Origin: Endozoicomonas montiporae CL-33
GTDB lineage: Bacteria > Pseudomonadota > Gammaproteobacteria > Pseudomonadales > Endozoicomonadaceae
NCBI RefSeq assembly: GCF_001583435.1
Contig: NZ_CP013251.1
Coordinates: forward strand, 5,159,215 to 5,223,214
Length of the DNA: 64,000 bases
Direction: 5' to 3'
A program made the position numbers and the translations under genes. Of this stretch, positions 1 through 7,288 are shown one piece after another; the first letter of the stretch is position 1, and each line of letters starts with the position of its first letter. The notes under the pieces were generated by a model. The model had not been told where the DNA came from. It did no database searches and saw nothing but the letters and a program-made list of their open reading frames with translations.

Positions 1-514
1 CGCTATATTCGTCGTCTGGAGACTCTTCATCAATGCTGCTGTAACTACCTTTAAAGGCATTTATATAAACAGACAATACATCCCGTGTAATTCTTATTTC
101 TCGCCCAATGTGATAGTCCATTTCAAGAAATAAGTCTTGTAAATCTTCCGTCCAATAATCCGATAGAGTATAACCTTTGCTCTCTATCCACTGTCCTAAA
201 TCCCACGGCGAGATAAAAATTTCAGATAATTCTGGTTCATGGTAATCATTAAATAAACCTTTTTGAGAATAGAAATTATCGGAGTTTATATCGCCCTCTC
301 GCAAAGCCTCCAATAGTTCATCTTGAATCTTTTCTCTTAAGTGGCTCGTATCACTTAAAAATTTTTCGGTAAACAAATCTTCAAAAGATTTTATAGTAAG
401 TTCGTCAATGTTAGGACTATAGGCGCACTCCCTGACAACAAGGGTAACAGCGTCTTTCAAGGAAAGAATCTGATCCTGAGAAGCTCCAACGTCTTCAAAA
501 TTATCTACTAGCAT
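1..514 (-). CDS. Hypothetical protein, C-terminus beyond the window edge
   Basis: An open frame runs from an ATG at 514 leftward off the edge of the window without a stop, giving at least 171 residues. The start is supported by a GGAGG six bases upstream (minus strand). The product is acidic, with no signal peptide or membrane segment. It contains a tryptophan-rich stretch (SPWDLGQWIESKGY) followed by DYWTEDLQDLF. I do not recognise a family. It lies on the element side of the tRNA fragment, so it is probably cargo of the integrated element. Its AT-rich codon use differs from the housekeeping genes further right, which fits acquired DNA. Confidence 0.7.
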   Translation of the reverse strand, partial: MLVDNFEDVGASQDQILSLKDAVTLVVRECAYSPNIDELTIKSFEDLFTEKFLSDTSHLREKIQDELLEALREGDINSDNFYSQKGLFNDYHEPELSEIFISPWDLGQWIESKGYTLSDYWTEDLQDLFLEMDYHIGREIRITRDVLSVYINAFKGSYSSIDEESPDDEYS

Positions 515-608
515 CACTGCCTCCAGTGATACCCACAAACTGATAGGCCAGACAAAGCGGGTGGGTTATCCGCTCTTTCGGGTACGCTTCCCTAGTCCAG
601 CCAAACGC

Positions 609-869
609 TTAACGGTAAACCTCTTTACGGTGGCCCACCTTCACAACTTCGATTAGCAGTTGTCCGTTGTGTATCTGGTACACGATCCGGTAATCACCAG
701 ACCTTACCCGGTATGTGTGTTCTGTCCCTGCCAGTTTCCGGCATCCGTCCGGGTGCGGATCGTCTGTCAGTGATTCAGCAAGAGCCACCAGCTTAACGAC
801 TGCTGCCTTTGGTAGCTTCCTGAGTTCTTTCTGTGCTGACTTCTTCCAGCGTAATGCGTACCGCCTCAT
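609..869 (-). CDS. RelE/ParE-family toxin of a type II toxin-antitoxin pair
   Basis: An 86-residue basic protein with the RelE fold pattern: an N-terminal KKSAQKELRKLP helix, a central helix ending in DPHPDG, then CRKLAG...YRVRSGDYRIVYQI and a C-terminal VVKVGHRKEVYR strand. RelE-family toxins cut mRNA in the ribosomal A site; the conserved Arg residues of RVRSGDYRIVY and the C-terminal HRKEVYR match that family. The start overlaps the stop of the upstream antitoxin gene by 4 bases, so the two are translationally coupled. It is carried just inside the right end of an integrated element, where such pairs commonly stabilise the element. RelE subgroup inferred from sequence pattern alone. Confidence 0.88.
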   Translation of the reverse strand: MRRYALRWKKSAQKELRKLPKAAVVKLVALAESLTDDPHPDGCRKLAGTEHTYRVRSGDYRIVYQIHNGQLLIEVVKVGHRKEVYR

Positions 870-1063
870 AGTTTGCCGTCTGCTTTCAGAGACTTAATAA
901 GCTCCTCATGGGATACAGTCTCTTCTTCCCGGCGTTCTGCTACGGTTGCCAAATCCTCAAGGTCTTCTAAAAGTTCTTGATACTGACCAACCGGCAAGAC
1001 GACAGATACACGGTTGCCCTGATCGTCTGTAATGTATTGCGGTTTCTGTTGTCTGACTGGCAT
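866..1063 (-). CDS. Antitoxin partner of the RelE-like toxin
   Basis: A 65-residue protein with a short N-terminal strand (QYITDDQGNRVSVVLPVGQYQELLEDLEDLA) and an acidic C-terminal helix, the pattern of Phd/YefM- or RelB-type antitoxins that bind DNA with the N-terminal part and wrap the toxin with the C-terminal part. It is first in the operon and overlaps the toxin start by 4 bases (ATGA-type). Such antitoxins normally repress their own promoter together with the toxin; the promoter would lie in 1064-1130. Confidence 0.82.
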   Translation of the reverse strand: MPVRQQKPQYITDDQGNRVSVVLPVGQYQELLEDLEDLATVAERREEETVSHEELIKSLKADGKL

Positions 1064-1131
1064 TGTGTTTTGCCTCTATCTTGATAAAGCCACTTTCTAG
1101 GGGTTTTAGGGGTGTCCTACCCTATGTGTTT

Positions 1132-2526
1132 TTATAAATTACTTTGTTGGCTGGTGGACTGTTTGTACTGTTCAAAATCCACCAGCTTTGTATTCTCGCC
1201 CTTGATAATTTTTTCAAGTAAAGCATCGTAACGCTTTAACGCTTCCCGCTTTTCTGGCAAGCGGTCTGAATGGTCATAGTGTTTACTTTCAATACTTCCA
1301 TCCTCCCGACTCTGTAACAGAAAGCGTTGCTCTTGCAGAACCCGGCTTTCAATCAGCAAATTCGTAGCGGTTGTGCGAATATCCTTAGCCGTGAAACTTT
1401 CCGGCAACTCTTCGCCTTTTGCCTTGGCTTCTGCCTCCAGATAGAAACAATAGTCCCTAATCCTGTGACTGAAAGTAGAAATATTAATAGGGCCCCTACC
1501 ATTAGCACTGAAAGGCCATTCAAAGTTACCTGATATTATCGCTACCTCTTCCAGAATACTGACAGCCCTGTTAGTCAGTGGCATAACCCGCTTTTTAGGA
1601 ATACCGCCTTTCCCCTTGCGCTCGATAAACGTAAACGTTCGTCTGTTAAAGTCTATGTCTGACCACTTACACTGTCGTAACTGCTCCGGTCTATTGCCTG
1701 CTGTAGCCAACATGAAACGTAGTAACAAGCCGTATATAGGCGATCTGTTACTTAATATTGTGCTGAAGTCATGCCATAGCCGGTGTATTTCTTCGTGTGA
1801 CAAATAGCGGTCTCTGACCCGTTCGTAGTCTGTTTGTCTTGGTACTGCTGCTACAGGGTTGTGCTCAATTAGAAAACGCTTACCGTGTGCCAATTGTTCA
1901 CGGGGATCATTATCAGCTTTCATTCCGTATTCATAAGCGGCGTGTAGGTAGCTTCTTAACCGGTTGCTGGTGGTCGTTATCCCTTTCTCGATCATGCGTC
2001 TGATAATGCTTACTATGTCATCAACAGAAACTTCACGGGCTTTTCTACTGGCAAGATCGGGAAAAGGCTTTAGAACATAACGTTCAAAACAGCCTTCTAC
2101 CTGACTGGCTGATTTCTTCCCCTGTCGAACAAGTGCGGCTACATAGTTTTCACATAGCTCTCCAAGCGTTCCCTGCAAAGCTTCAAGTTCAGATTTCCTT
2201 TTTCGTTCCGCTCTAATTCGTTCCTGCTCTTGCTTTTGGCCTGTGAGGTGCTCCTTTAAGTCACCGTCACACTCCCTGCGAGTCTTCGCCAGTTCTTGTA
2301 CTCTGTCCCGACACTCTGCCAGTGAATAACCATTACCGTCTCTGGTCGTTTTGTACTGACCTATCTTGACCTTGCTTTCCTTGCCTTGGTGCTTGTAACG
2401 ATAGTAGACCTCAACGGTTCCACTCTTCCGCTTTTCCAGCAATAAAGCCCCATCACCCCGACTGCCTACAGGTTCACTGAGCTTGTACTTCATGCTTTTG
2501 ATAGCTAAAGCGGTAAGTTTTCCCAT
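1132..2526 (-). CDS. Tyrosine recombinase (integrase) of the integrated element
   Basis: A 464-residue integrase of the P4-like class. Residues 1-90 form an arm-type DNA-binding domain (VYYRYKHQGKESKVKIGQY), residues about 135-215 the core-binding SAM-like domain, and the C-terminal half the catalytic domain. Visible catalytic elements are the first Arg in TAGNRPEQLRQCKWSDID, the second Arg in AKDIRTTATNLL (Lys stands where His is usual in the HxxR box) and a candidate tyrosine in KHYDHSDRL. It lies about 220 bases from a tRNA-Ile2 3' fragment, its likely attachment site. Repeated TGCGCCC-containing sites precede its start. The gene appears intact. Confidence 0.92.
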   Translation of the reverse strand: MGKLTALAIKSMKYKLSEPVGSRGDGALLLEKRKSGTVEVYYRYKHQGKESKVKIGQYKTTRDGNGYSLAECRDRVQELAKTRRECDGDLKEHLTGQKQEQERIRAERKRKSELEALQGTLGELCENYVAALVRQGKKSASQVEGCFERYVLKPFPDLASRKAREVSVDDIVSIIRRMIEKGITTTSNRLRSYLHAAYEYGMKADNDPREQLAHGKRFLIEHNPVAAVPRQTDYERVRDRYLSHEEIHRLWHDFSTILSNRSPIYGLLLRFMLATAGNRPEQLRQCKWSDIDFNRRTFTFIERKGKGGIPKKRVMPLTNRAVSILEEVAIISGNFEWPFSANGRGPINISTFSHRIRDYCFYLEAEAKAKGEELPESFTAKDIRTTATNLLIESRVLQEQRFLLQSREDGSIESKHYDHSDRLPEKREALKRYDALLEKIIKGENTKLVDFEQYKQSTSQQSNL

Positions 2527-2553
2527 TCTTTGACCTCTTCAATCTGTACTGAC

Positions 2554-2612
2554 ATTTGCGCCCACTAACGCAAGGTGGGCGCAAGCCAGAAAATGCGCCC
2601 ACATTTGCGCCC
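2554..2612. repeat. Cluster of TTTGCGCCCAC-type sites upstream of the integrase
   Basis: Four copies of a site with core TGCGCCC occur in 59 bases: 2554-2565 (ATTTGCGCCCAC), 2575-2584 (inverted, GTGGGCGCAA), 2593-2602 (ATGCGCCCAC) and 2603-2612 (ATTTGCGCCC). They sit between the integrase start and the attachment site. Arm-type integrase binding sites, excisionase sites or an operator for integrase autoregulation would all fit this position; the sequence alone does not choose between them. Confidence 0.65.
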
Positions 2613-2743
2613 TCTTTCTGTCGGACTAGTGAGGTAAACTATAGTACAGTCTGGAATTATGCGGGAAAGAAAAACCCAAGTAAATAAAGGGCTTGAGCCA
2701 TTTTTAAGCATTTTATGGAATGGTACGGCAGTACGGTTTATCG

Positions 2744-2791
2744 GGACTCATAATCGATTGGTCGCAGGTTCAAGTCCTGCTGGGCCCACCA
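2744..2791 (+). other. tRNA-Ile2(CAU) 3' fragment: attachment-site half
   Basis: Bases 2746-2791 match the 3' part of a tRNA: anticodon loop CTCATAA (2747-2753, anticodon CAT), variable region, T arm GCAGG-TTCAAGT-CCTGC (2764-2780), acceptor strand TGGGCCC (2781-2787), A and CCA (2789-2791). It resembles tRNA-Ile2, whose C34 is converted to lysidine to read AUA. The 5' half is absent: upstream of 2745 the anticodon stem no longer pairs and no D arm or 5' acceptor strand is seen. This is what is left at the far end of an element integrated into a tRNA 3' end, so the whole tRNA should lie at the other end, left of the window. Confidence 0.85.
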
Positions 2792-2798
2792 TGAATTC

Positions 2799-2837
2799 CA
2801 AAGCCTGAAGTGTTAGTAAGCACTTTGGGCTTTTTTG
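2799..2837 (+). terminator. Rho-independent terminator after the tRNA fragment
   Basis: An imperfect hairpin (AAAGCC-TG-AAGTG, loop, CACTT-TG-GGCTTT) is followed by a T run. It lies 8 bases after the CCA and was probably the native terminator of the tRNA-Ile2 gene before the element integrated. Confidence 0.75.
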
Positions 2838-2965
2838 TGTCCGCTGATTAGCCCAGCTATTGCCCCCACCTGCCGCCTTCCTCTCTAAAGCTGACAGAAT
2901 AATAAACGATCAATAAAATGTACTCTGCCGTTATCCGAAAGCTATAAAACATTGAGGAAATATCC

Positions 2966-3199
2966 GTGAAAACATTGATGACGTGTCTGGTCGCCTCTCT
3001 GTGGGCTTCCGTTTCTTTCGCAGCAGTGAGTAGTAAAACTGGTAGCAAATCCAATGGTGATGGCGGTCTGCCAGTTGTGCCATGCTATGTGGAAGGTGAA
3101 AAGGTTTCTAAAAAAAGCATTCCAGTGAATATCTGTCTGACTCAGTATAAAGGCAGCCCCAGCAAATCCTCATCCTATAAGAAACGTTCAACGAAATAG
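2966..3199 (+). CDS. Small secreted hypothetical protein
   Basis: A 77-residue product starting at GTG 2966, with GAGGAA about 7 bases upstream. Residues 1-20 form a clear Sec signal peptide (MKTLMTCLVASLWASVSFA, cleavage near FA-AV). The mature part is a short, basic Ser/Lys/Gly-rich peptide with two cysteines (PCYVEG and NICLTQ) that could form a disulfide, ending in SSSYKKRSTK. No family recognised. It is the first chromosomal gene after the element junction and shares a bidirectional terminator with the convergent lipoprotein gene. Confidence 0.65.
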   Translation: MKTLMTCLVASLWASVSFAAVSSKTGSKSNGDGGLPVVPCYVEGEKVSKKSIPVNICLTQYKGSPSKSSSYKKRSTK

Positions 3200-3205
3200 G
3201 CTCAT

Positions 3206-3241
3206 GAATAACGCTCAGATTAAATAACCTGAGCGTTATTC
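3206..3241. terminator. Bidirectional terminator between convergent genes
   Basis: A perfect 13-bp inverted repeat (GAATAACGCTCAG at 3206-3218 and its complement at 3229-3241) with a 10-base loop, placed between the stop codons of the small secreted protein (+) and the lipoprotein (-). Confidence 0.85.
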
Positions 3242-3247
3242 TGCACA

Positions 3248-3757
3248 TTACTGGGAATAAACAGGAACCATTTCTTCCTGCAATTCCTTTGGTACTTCAC
3301 TCAATGTTTTAATAGTCAGCTCTTTCCCTTCCGCAGGTTGAGTGACAAGCATCTCATCAAGCTGAGCCGATGCCGTAGGTGGCAGCTTCCACATAGCTCC
3401 TGTTATCGGATCAACAATTAGCATACCAATCAAACCGCCTAGGAGTATGTTCCCCATAAACCAGCCATCCATTGTGGAGTTGACGGTTATCGTAGAACCT
3501 GTGTATCCCGGCTTTTTAAACTGAACGGTATAGCTTGCTGCGGAAAAATACCCGGAGCCACTATTCAAAGTGACAGTACCGGGGGTTGTGCCGGAATGAA
3601 TAACCTGTCCGTTTTGATTCGTAATTGTGAATGTAGCACCGTCGGGTGTTGACTGAAGCGTGACTGGGTAACTACTCTCACTGAGTACAGAGGCACAGCC
3701 TGCCATCAGGAGGGAACCAAACAGAACCAGCCCCAGTCCAAACTGCTTATATTGCAT
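3248..3757 (-). CDS. PEGA-like lipoprotein
   Basis: A 169-residue lipoprotein: signal peptide MQYKQFGLGLVLFGSLL with lipobox LMAGC (Cys20). Residues about 30-90 (YPVTLQSTPDGATFTITNQNGQVIHSGTTP...) resemble a PEGA-type domain, a small beta-sandwich of surface proteins. Residues 97-125 contain a hydrophobic Gly-rich stretch (GNILLGGLIGMLIVDPITGAMW) like that in small envelope lipoproteins. The residues after the Cys are Ala-Ser, compatible with outer-membrane sorting. The gene stands alone, convergent with the small secreted protein. Function unknown. Confidence 0.8.
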   Translation of the reverse strand: MQYKQFGLGLVLFGSLLMAGCASVLSESSYPVTLQSTPDGATFTITNQNGQVIHSGTTPGTVTLNSGSGYFSAASYTVQFKKPGYTGSTITVNSTMDGWFMGNILLGGLIGMLIVDPITGAMWKLPPTASAQLDEMLVTQPAEGKELTIKTLSEVPKELQEEMVPVYSQ

Positions 3758-3897
3758 TTTACGTCCTTGACTATTTTTATTATCAATGTGTTTTGCTTGT
3801 CGCTCATTTATTTCACTGGATTTGACCTGCTATGTAAACAACATTTGACGTTTAGTTGAGATTTCCATTACAAATAAAGCATTGGACAAAGAAATAC

Positions 3898-3927
3898 ACC
3901 TGTCTCAAATCATACTCTGAGACAGGT
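3898..3927 (-). terminator. Hairpin downstream of the sulfatase gene
   Basis: A perfect 10-bp inverted repeat (ACCTGTCTCA at 3898-3907, TGAGACAGGT at 3918-3927) 36 bases past the sulfatase stop on the minus strand. The following T run is short (GTATTTCTTTG), so termination is likely but not certain. Confidence 0.6.
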
Positions 3928-3962
3928 AGCGGGTTGGCAAACTTTATAAAACGGAATACCTA

Positions 3963-5510
3963 TTATGAAGCATCAATCACAGCTCGCGCCTTGGCACGCC
4001 GAACCTCATTCGCGGCATCTTCCGCTTCTCTTACTTCTTCGCCTTGAGCCAGGCGTTCTTCACGACTGTGATGACCGTTGTAGTGTGGAAATTGTTGACG
4101 GTTCCAGCCCCAGCGCGGGGTGTCATTCTCGGCATTCCATTCGTTGTAAGCGGTCAGAAGACGCTCAGCTTCTTTAGGAAACTTTTCAGTCAGTTCGTGC
4201 TGTTCTTCCCTATCTCCAGACAGGTTAAACAGCATAGGCTTCTGTCTGATTCGACGAGCGTTTTCATCGTAAAGTTTCCAGTTTCTGTCTCTAACAGCCC
4301 AACCTCTGGAGTTCGCCCAGAACAGGAAGCGATCTTCCAACTGACCCACTTCCCCGGTCACCAGCGGCAAAAGGTCTTCACCATCCAGTTGCCACTCGGC
4401 TTTGTTTTCAATACCGGCAGCAGACAGGAAGGTGGTCATGAGGTCTAGCGAAATAATGGGCTCATCAATAGTTTGCCCCGAAGGAATGACACCTTTCCAG
4501 GACATGGCAAATGGAATACGAATCCCCCCTTCCCAGAAACTTCCCTTCTCACCTCGCAATGGTGTGTTTAAAGAGTAATTGTCGTTTCGCTTGCCGCCAT
4601 TATCCGCCAGGTAGACAACAATTGTATTATCTGACAAACCTTCTTTTTCCAGCTTGTCGAGAATCTTTCCGATGTTTTCGTCCATGTTGTAATTCATGGC
4701 GACAGCCTTACGACGATTCTCATCTTCAATATCTGCAAAGCGGTCCATATCAACCTGCTTTGGTTCCATCGGGCTGTGAATCGCATTGAAAGCGACATAC
4801 AGGAAGAACGGTTCGTCCTTGTTTCGCCTGATATAATCAACTGCTTCATCGCCAAACTTGTCAGTCAGATACTGATCGAAGTTATCTACCAGCTCACCAT
4901 TGCGGTAGATAGCCGCCTCTTTTTTATAATCGTGCTTGGCTTCATTCATTGGGCCAACATAATAGGTCGCTGCACCATTATTAAAACCAAAGAACTCTTC
5001 AAAGCCCCTGTTATGAGGCCAGTATTCTTCTGGCTCTGCGTCGTGCCACTTACCCACCATGCCTGTGCGATAACCGGCATCAGCCAGATAATTCGCCATG
5101 GTAGGCACACTCAAATCAAGCCCTAGCGGCGTATCGGCATCCCGGGAATAAGGTGCCGTATTATCGTGGTAGCCAAAACGTTGTTGATAGCGGCCAGTGA
5201 TCAAGCCTGCCCGGGAAGGGCCACATACGGTTCCGGTCACATACCCGGAACTGAAGGTCACACCATCCGCTGCAATACGATCCATATTGGGCGTGACTAC
5301 ATCCTGACTGATGTTCTGAAAACCGGCATCGGCATAACCCATGTCGTCTGAAAACAGAAGAACAATATTCGGTCGCCGGGCTTCAATGGCACTGGTTGAT
5401 ACAACCGGGGCTGCCCAGCTATTGATTGATAAGGCACAGGCTGTTGCCAAAAGACCCGATTGCCATTTAGTTGCTTTCAACCTAAATTCAGCAGTTGAGC
5501 GATTACCCAC
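3963..5510 (-). CDS. Periplasmic type I sulfatase, 5' end rewritten by an IS
   Basis: A formylglycine sulfatase hydrolysing sulfate esters, probably of sulfated glycans, in the periplasm. Residues 55-56 (FSDDMGY) are metal ligands. The signature CGPSRAGLITGR starts at Cys96, which must be oxidised to formylglycine. Further ligands appear in HSPMEP and YLADNGG. A signal peptide lies at about residues 12-33. As read, the frame starts at GTG 5510, but residues 1-10 (MGNRSTAEFR) come from the end of the inserted IS. The native start was probably the TTG at 5480, giving MKATKWQSGLLATACALS as signal peptide and 505 residues. The gene therefore remains open but has lost its original upstream region. 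The C-terminus has a charged Glu/Arg-rich tail. Confidence 0.92.
   Translation of the reverse strand: MGNRSTAEFRLKATKWQSGLLATACALSINSWAAPVVSTSAIEARRPNIVLLFSDDMGYADAGFQNISQDVVTPNMDRIAADGVTFSSGYVTGTVCGPSRAGLITGRYQQRFGYHDNTAPYSRDADTPLGLDLSVPTMANYLADAGYRTGMVGKWHDAEPEEYWPHNRGFEEFFGFNNGAATYYVGPMNEAKHDYKKEAAIYRNGELVDNFDQYLTDKFGDEAVDYIRRNKDEPFFLYVAFNAIHSPMEPKQVDMDRFADIEDENRRKAVAMNYNMDENIGKILDKLEKEGLSDNTIVVYLADNGGKRNDNYSLNTPLRGEKGSFWEGGIRIPFAMSWKGVIPSGQTIDEPIISLDLMTTFLSAAGIENKAEWQLDGEDLLPLVTGEVGQLEDRFLFWANSRGWAVRDRNWKLYDENARRIRQKPMLFNLSGDREEQHELTEKFPKEAERLLTAYNEWNAENDTPRWGWNRQQFPHYNGHHSREERLAQGEEVREAEDAANEVRRAKARAVIDAS
5476..5480. repeat. Left target-site duplication of the IS (TTCAA)
   Basis: TTCAA directly abuts the left inverted repeat. 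The same five bases abut the right end at 7176-7180. Confidence 0.85.
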
Positions 5511-7175
5511 CGCGCTCTAAGAGAGCAATGCCAGCTACTATCCTGCTAAACCTTGCTTTCGCTTAACTTGAGTTAATAAGCTGGACAGGCGTAATAATTT
5601 CACCTTTTGTTAAAAATTTCGACACAGCCCTCGTTAATATTCGGCACCAGATATCAATTGGAGTCAACTGCGCTGCAGTCTTCTTAATGGCATCAAAAAA
5701 TACACAGAGATCTTCCTGCATTGTTTGGATCTTTTTTATCAAATTATGCTGACTGGTAATCGTTATTTTTTTCTTACGCCCACTCTCTGTTAACTTGCCA
5801 ATAGCACTCATCAATAATGGCCTGCTGGTTATTGCTTCTTTATGCGAATCAGGATTGCTCAGTCTTACAAACAAAGTCCACCAGTTATATGCCAGTGCAA
5901 CCATCCTTGATAGAATACGACATCGCTTTATATCCTTGGTTGTGTAACCTCCCCATCCCCAGTGATTTTTGATTTCATCAAAATTATTTTCACAGTCAGC
6001 TCTGTCTCTGTAATGATCTATGATGGATACAACGTCATTATCAAGACTGGTCACTAATACTGAGTACTCAAAGAGTTTGATGTTTTCAGGGTCTGAGATA
6101 AAAGCGATTTCTTTTTGCTTCTTATTATTCTCTTTCTCCAGCAACAGAGAATCACCTGATAATCTTCTTCGAACAATAATGATTCGTCTTGATTTCTCCC
6201 AACCACCTAGTTTTAATTCTGACTCCTTGCCTTCCCAATATCTGTTGTAGCGAACCCATCCCCCGCTACAGTGCGCATGGTATATGGACTTTTTGACGTT
6301 GGCTGTCTTCTTTACTTTGAATAGATAACCACAATTTGCTTGTTCGAGTTCTGACATCACTCTGTCACTGCCCCAGTCACAATCACCTCGAACAAATTCA
6401 GGCCAACACTCTTTTGGTAGACGGTTTAATAGATTTATTAAACCGGGCAATGAATGCTTACTGTTTCCTTTATCACCGGGCTGAACTTCAACATCAAGAA
6501 CCAGCTTTAAATTAGCCATCATGTAAGAATGATAAGTATGTGAAGGACGCCCTTTCTTATGAGGGTTATAACCTGTTTCTGCTCCTTCCTGACTTCCGTA
6601 AATGGTTTTTATCGTAACGTCGACATCTAATATCCATGGTAACTTTAATAAGGGTTCATAGCATTCCTGCAAATGATGCTGCATCCATTCAACACCTTCT
6701 TTCTCATCTATTTTGAGTAAACCCCGACGAGCAGAATCATCACTGACTACCTTTGTCATACCCAGTAATTTGGGATTCACTCCATCCCCGGTTAACGTTC
6801 CAATATGAGCATAACGTTTGTGACCTGAGAGTATTGAGAGAAAAAGGGAACCTATTACATTAACTTTTTCAGGTGCGTTATTGCTTTTGTAAGTTAAAGG
6901 GCAATCTTCAACCCATGGTTCAAATCTACAACCTGTTTTTAAAAACTGAATAAAAAAGGGTAACTGCCCCATTGGTGTGACTGATGCGCCAGGTTCCCAC
7001 TCAACATGGATTTTTCCCTCAAACGTGTCCACTTCAAGAGAGGTCGTTGAGCACTTTTTGCTGAGTTCTTTAAGTTCACCTTTTGGGTGAACAGATTTTG
7101 GTGGAAAAATCATCTGTATCCCTCTTCGCAGATGGGGTTACAGTTTAGTCGGGATTCTCAAGTGATGAATTTAGG
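5481..7175. mobile_element. Complete IS1380-like insertion sequence, 1695 bp
   Basis: The element is bounded by imperfect inverted repeats: CCTAAATTCAGCAGTTGAG at 5481-5499 and, at 7157-7175, the complement of CCTAAATTCATCACTTGAG (17 of 19 match). A 5-bp duplication TTCAA flanks both ends. One transposase gene (5563-7113) fills it. Size, ends starting CCTA, target duplication and transposase type agree with the IS1380 family. All parts are intact, so it is probably recent and may still be active. Confidence 0.92.
5563..7113 (-). CDS. IS1380-like DDE transposase
   Basis: A 516-residue DDE transposase. A first catalytic Asp lies in ILDVDVTIKTIYG, a second in FVRGDCDWGSD and the Glu in the YRDRADCENNFDEIKNHWGWGG region, which matches the YRxRxxxE signature of the IS4/IS1380 group. 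A C-terminal helix-rich region (SRMVALAYNWWTLFVRL) follows. The reading frame is full length without stops, and the gene is the only one in the element. It transcribes toward the sulfatase whose start codon it occupies, so read-through from the transposase promoter could now express that sulfatase. Confidence 0.92.
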   Translation of the reverse strand: MIFPPKSVHPKGELKELSKKCSTTSLEVDTFEGKIHVEWEPGASVTPMGQLPFFIQFLKTGCRFEPWVEDCPLTYKSNNAPEKVNVIGSLFLSILSGHKRYAHIGTLTGDGVNPKLLGMTKVVSDDSARRGLLKIDEKEGVEWMQHHLQECYEPLLKLPWILDVDVTIKTIYGSQEGAETGYNPHKKGRPSHTYHSYMMANLKLVLDVEVQPGDKGNSKHSLPGLINLLNRLPKECWPEFVRGDCDWGSDRVMSELEQANCGYLFKVKKTANVKKSIYHAHCSGGWVRYNRYWEGKESELKLGGWEKSRRIIIVRRRLSGDSLLLEKENNKKQKEIAFISDPENIKLFEYSVLVTSLDNDVVSIIDHYRDRADCENNFDEIKNHWGWGGYTTKDIKRCRILSRMVALAYNWWTLFVRLSNPDSHKEAITSRPLLMSAIGKLTESGRKKKITITSQHNLIKKIQTMQEDLCVFFDAIKKTAAQLTPIDIWCRILTRAVSKFLTKGEIITPVQLINSS

Positions 7176-7180
7176 TTCAA
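7176..7180. repeat. Right target-site duplication of the IS (TTCAA)
   Basis: TTCAA immediately follows the right inverted repeat and equals the bases at 5476-5480. On the minus strand it reads TTGAA, that is the presumed TTG start plus two bases of the sulfatase gene. Confidence 0.85.
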
Positions 7181-7225
7181 TGTTCTATCCAGAAAGATTT
7201 GAGTAAAAGATGAAGAGGTTTGAAT

Positions 7226-7265
7226 GAAAAAGAAGGAGGTGGAGGCCTGCTCAGAGCAGACCACC
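7226..7265 (-). terminator. Terminator downstream of the upstream sulfatase
   Basis: On the minus strand, GGTGGTCTGCTC pairs with GAGCAGGCCTCC (one mismatch, one wobble), followed by a pyrimidine tract CTCCTTCTTTTTC. It lies 23 bases beyond the stop of the 7289-8890 sulfatase, so even before the IS arrived the two sulfatase genes were at least partly transcriptionally separated. Confidence 0.65.
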
Positions 7266-7288
7266 ACTAATGAGGATGATGAACAGGA

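Noticed and set aside
2744..2791. A complete functional tRNA gene
   Set aside because: There is no 5' acceptor strand, D arm or paired anticodon stem before 2745.
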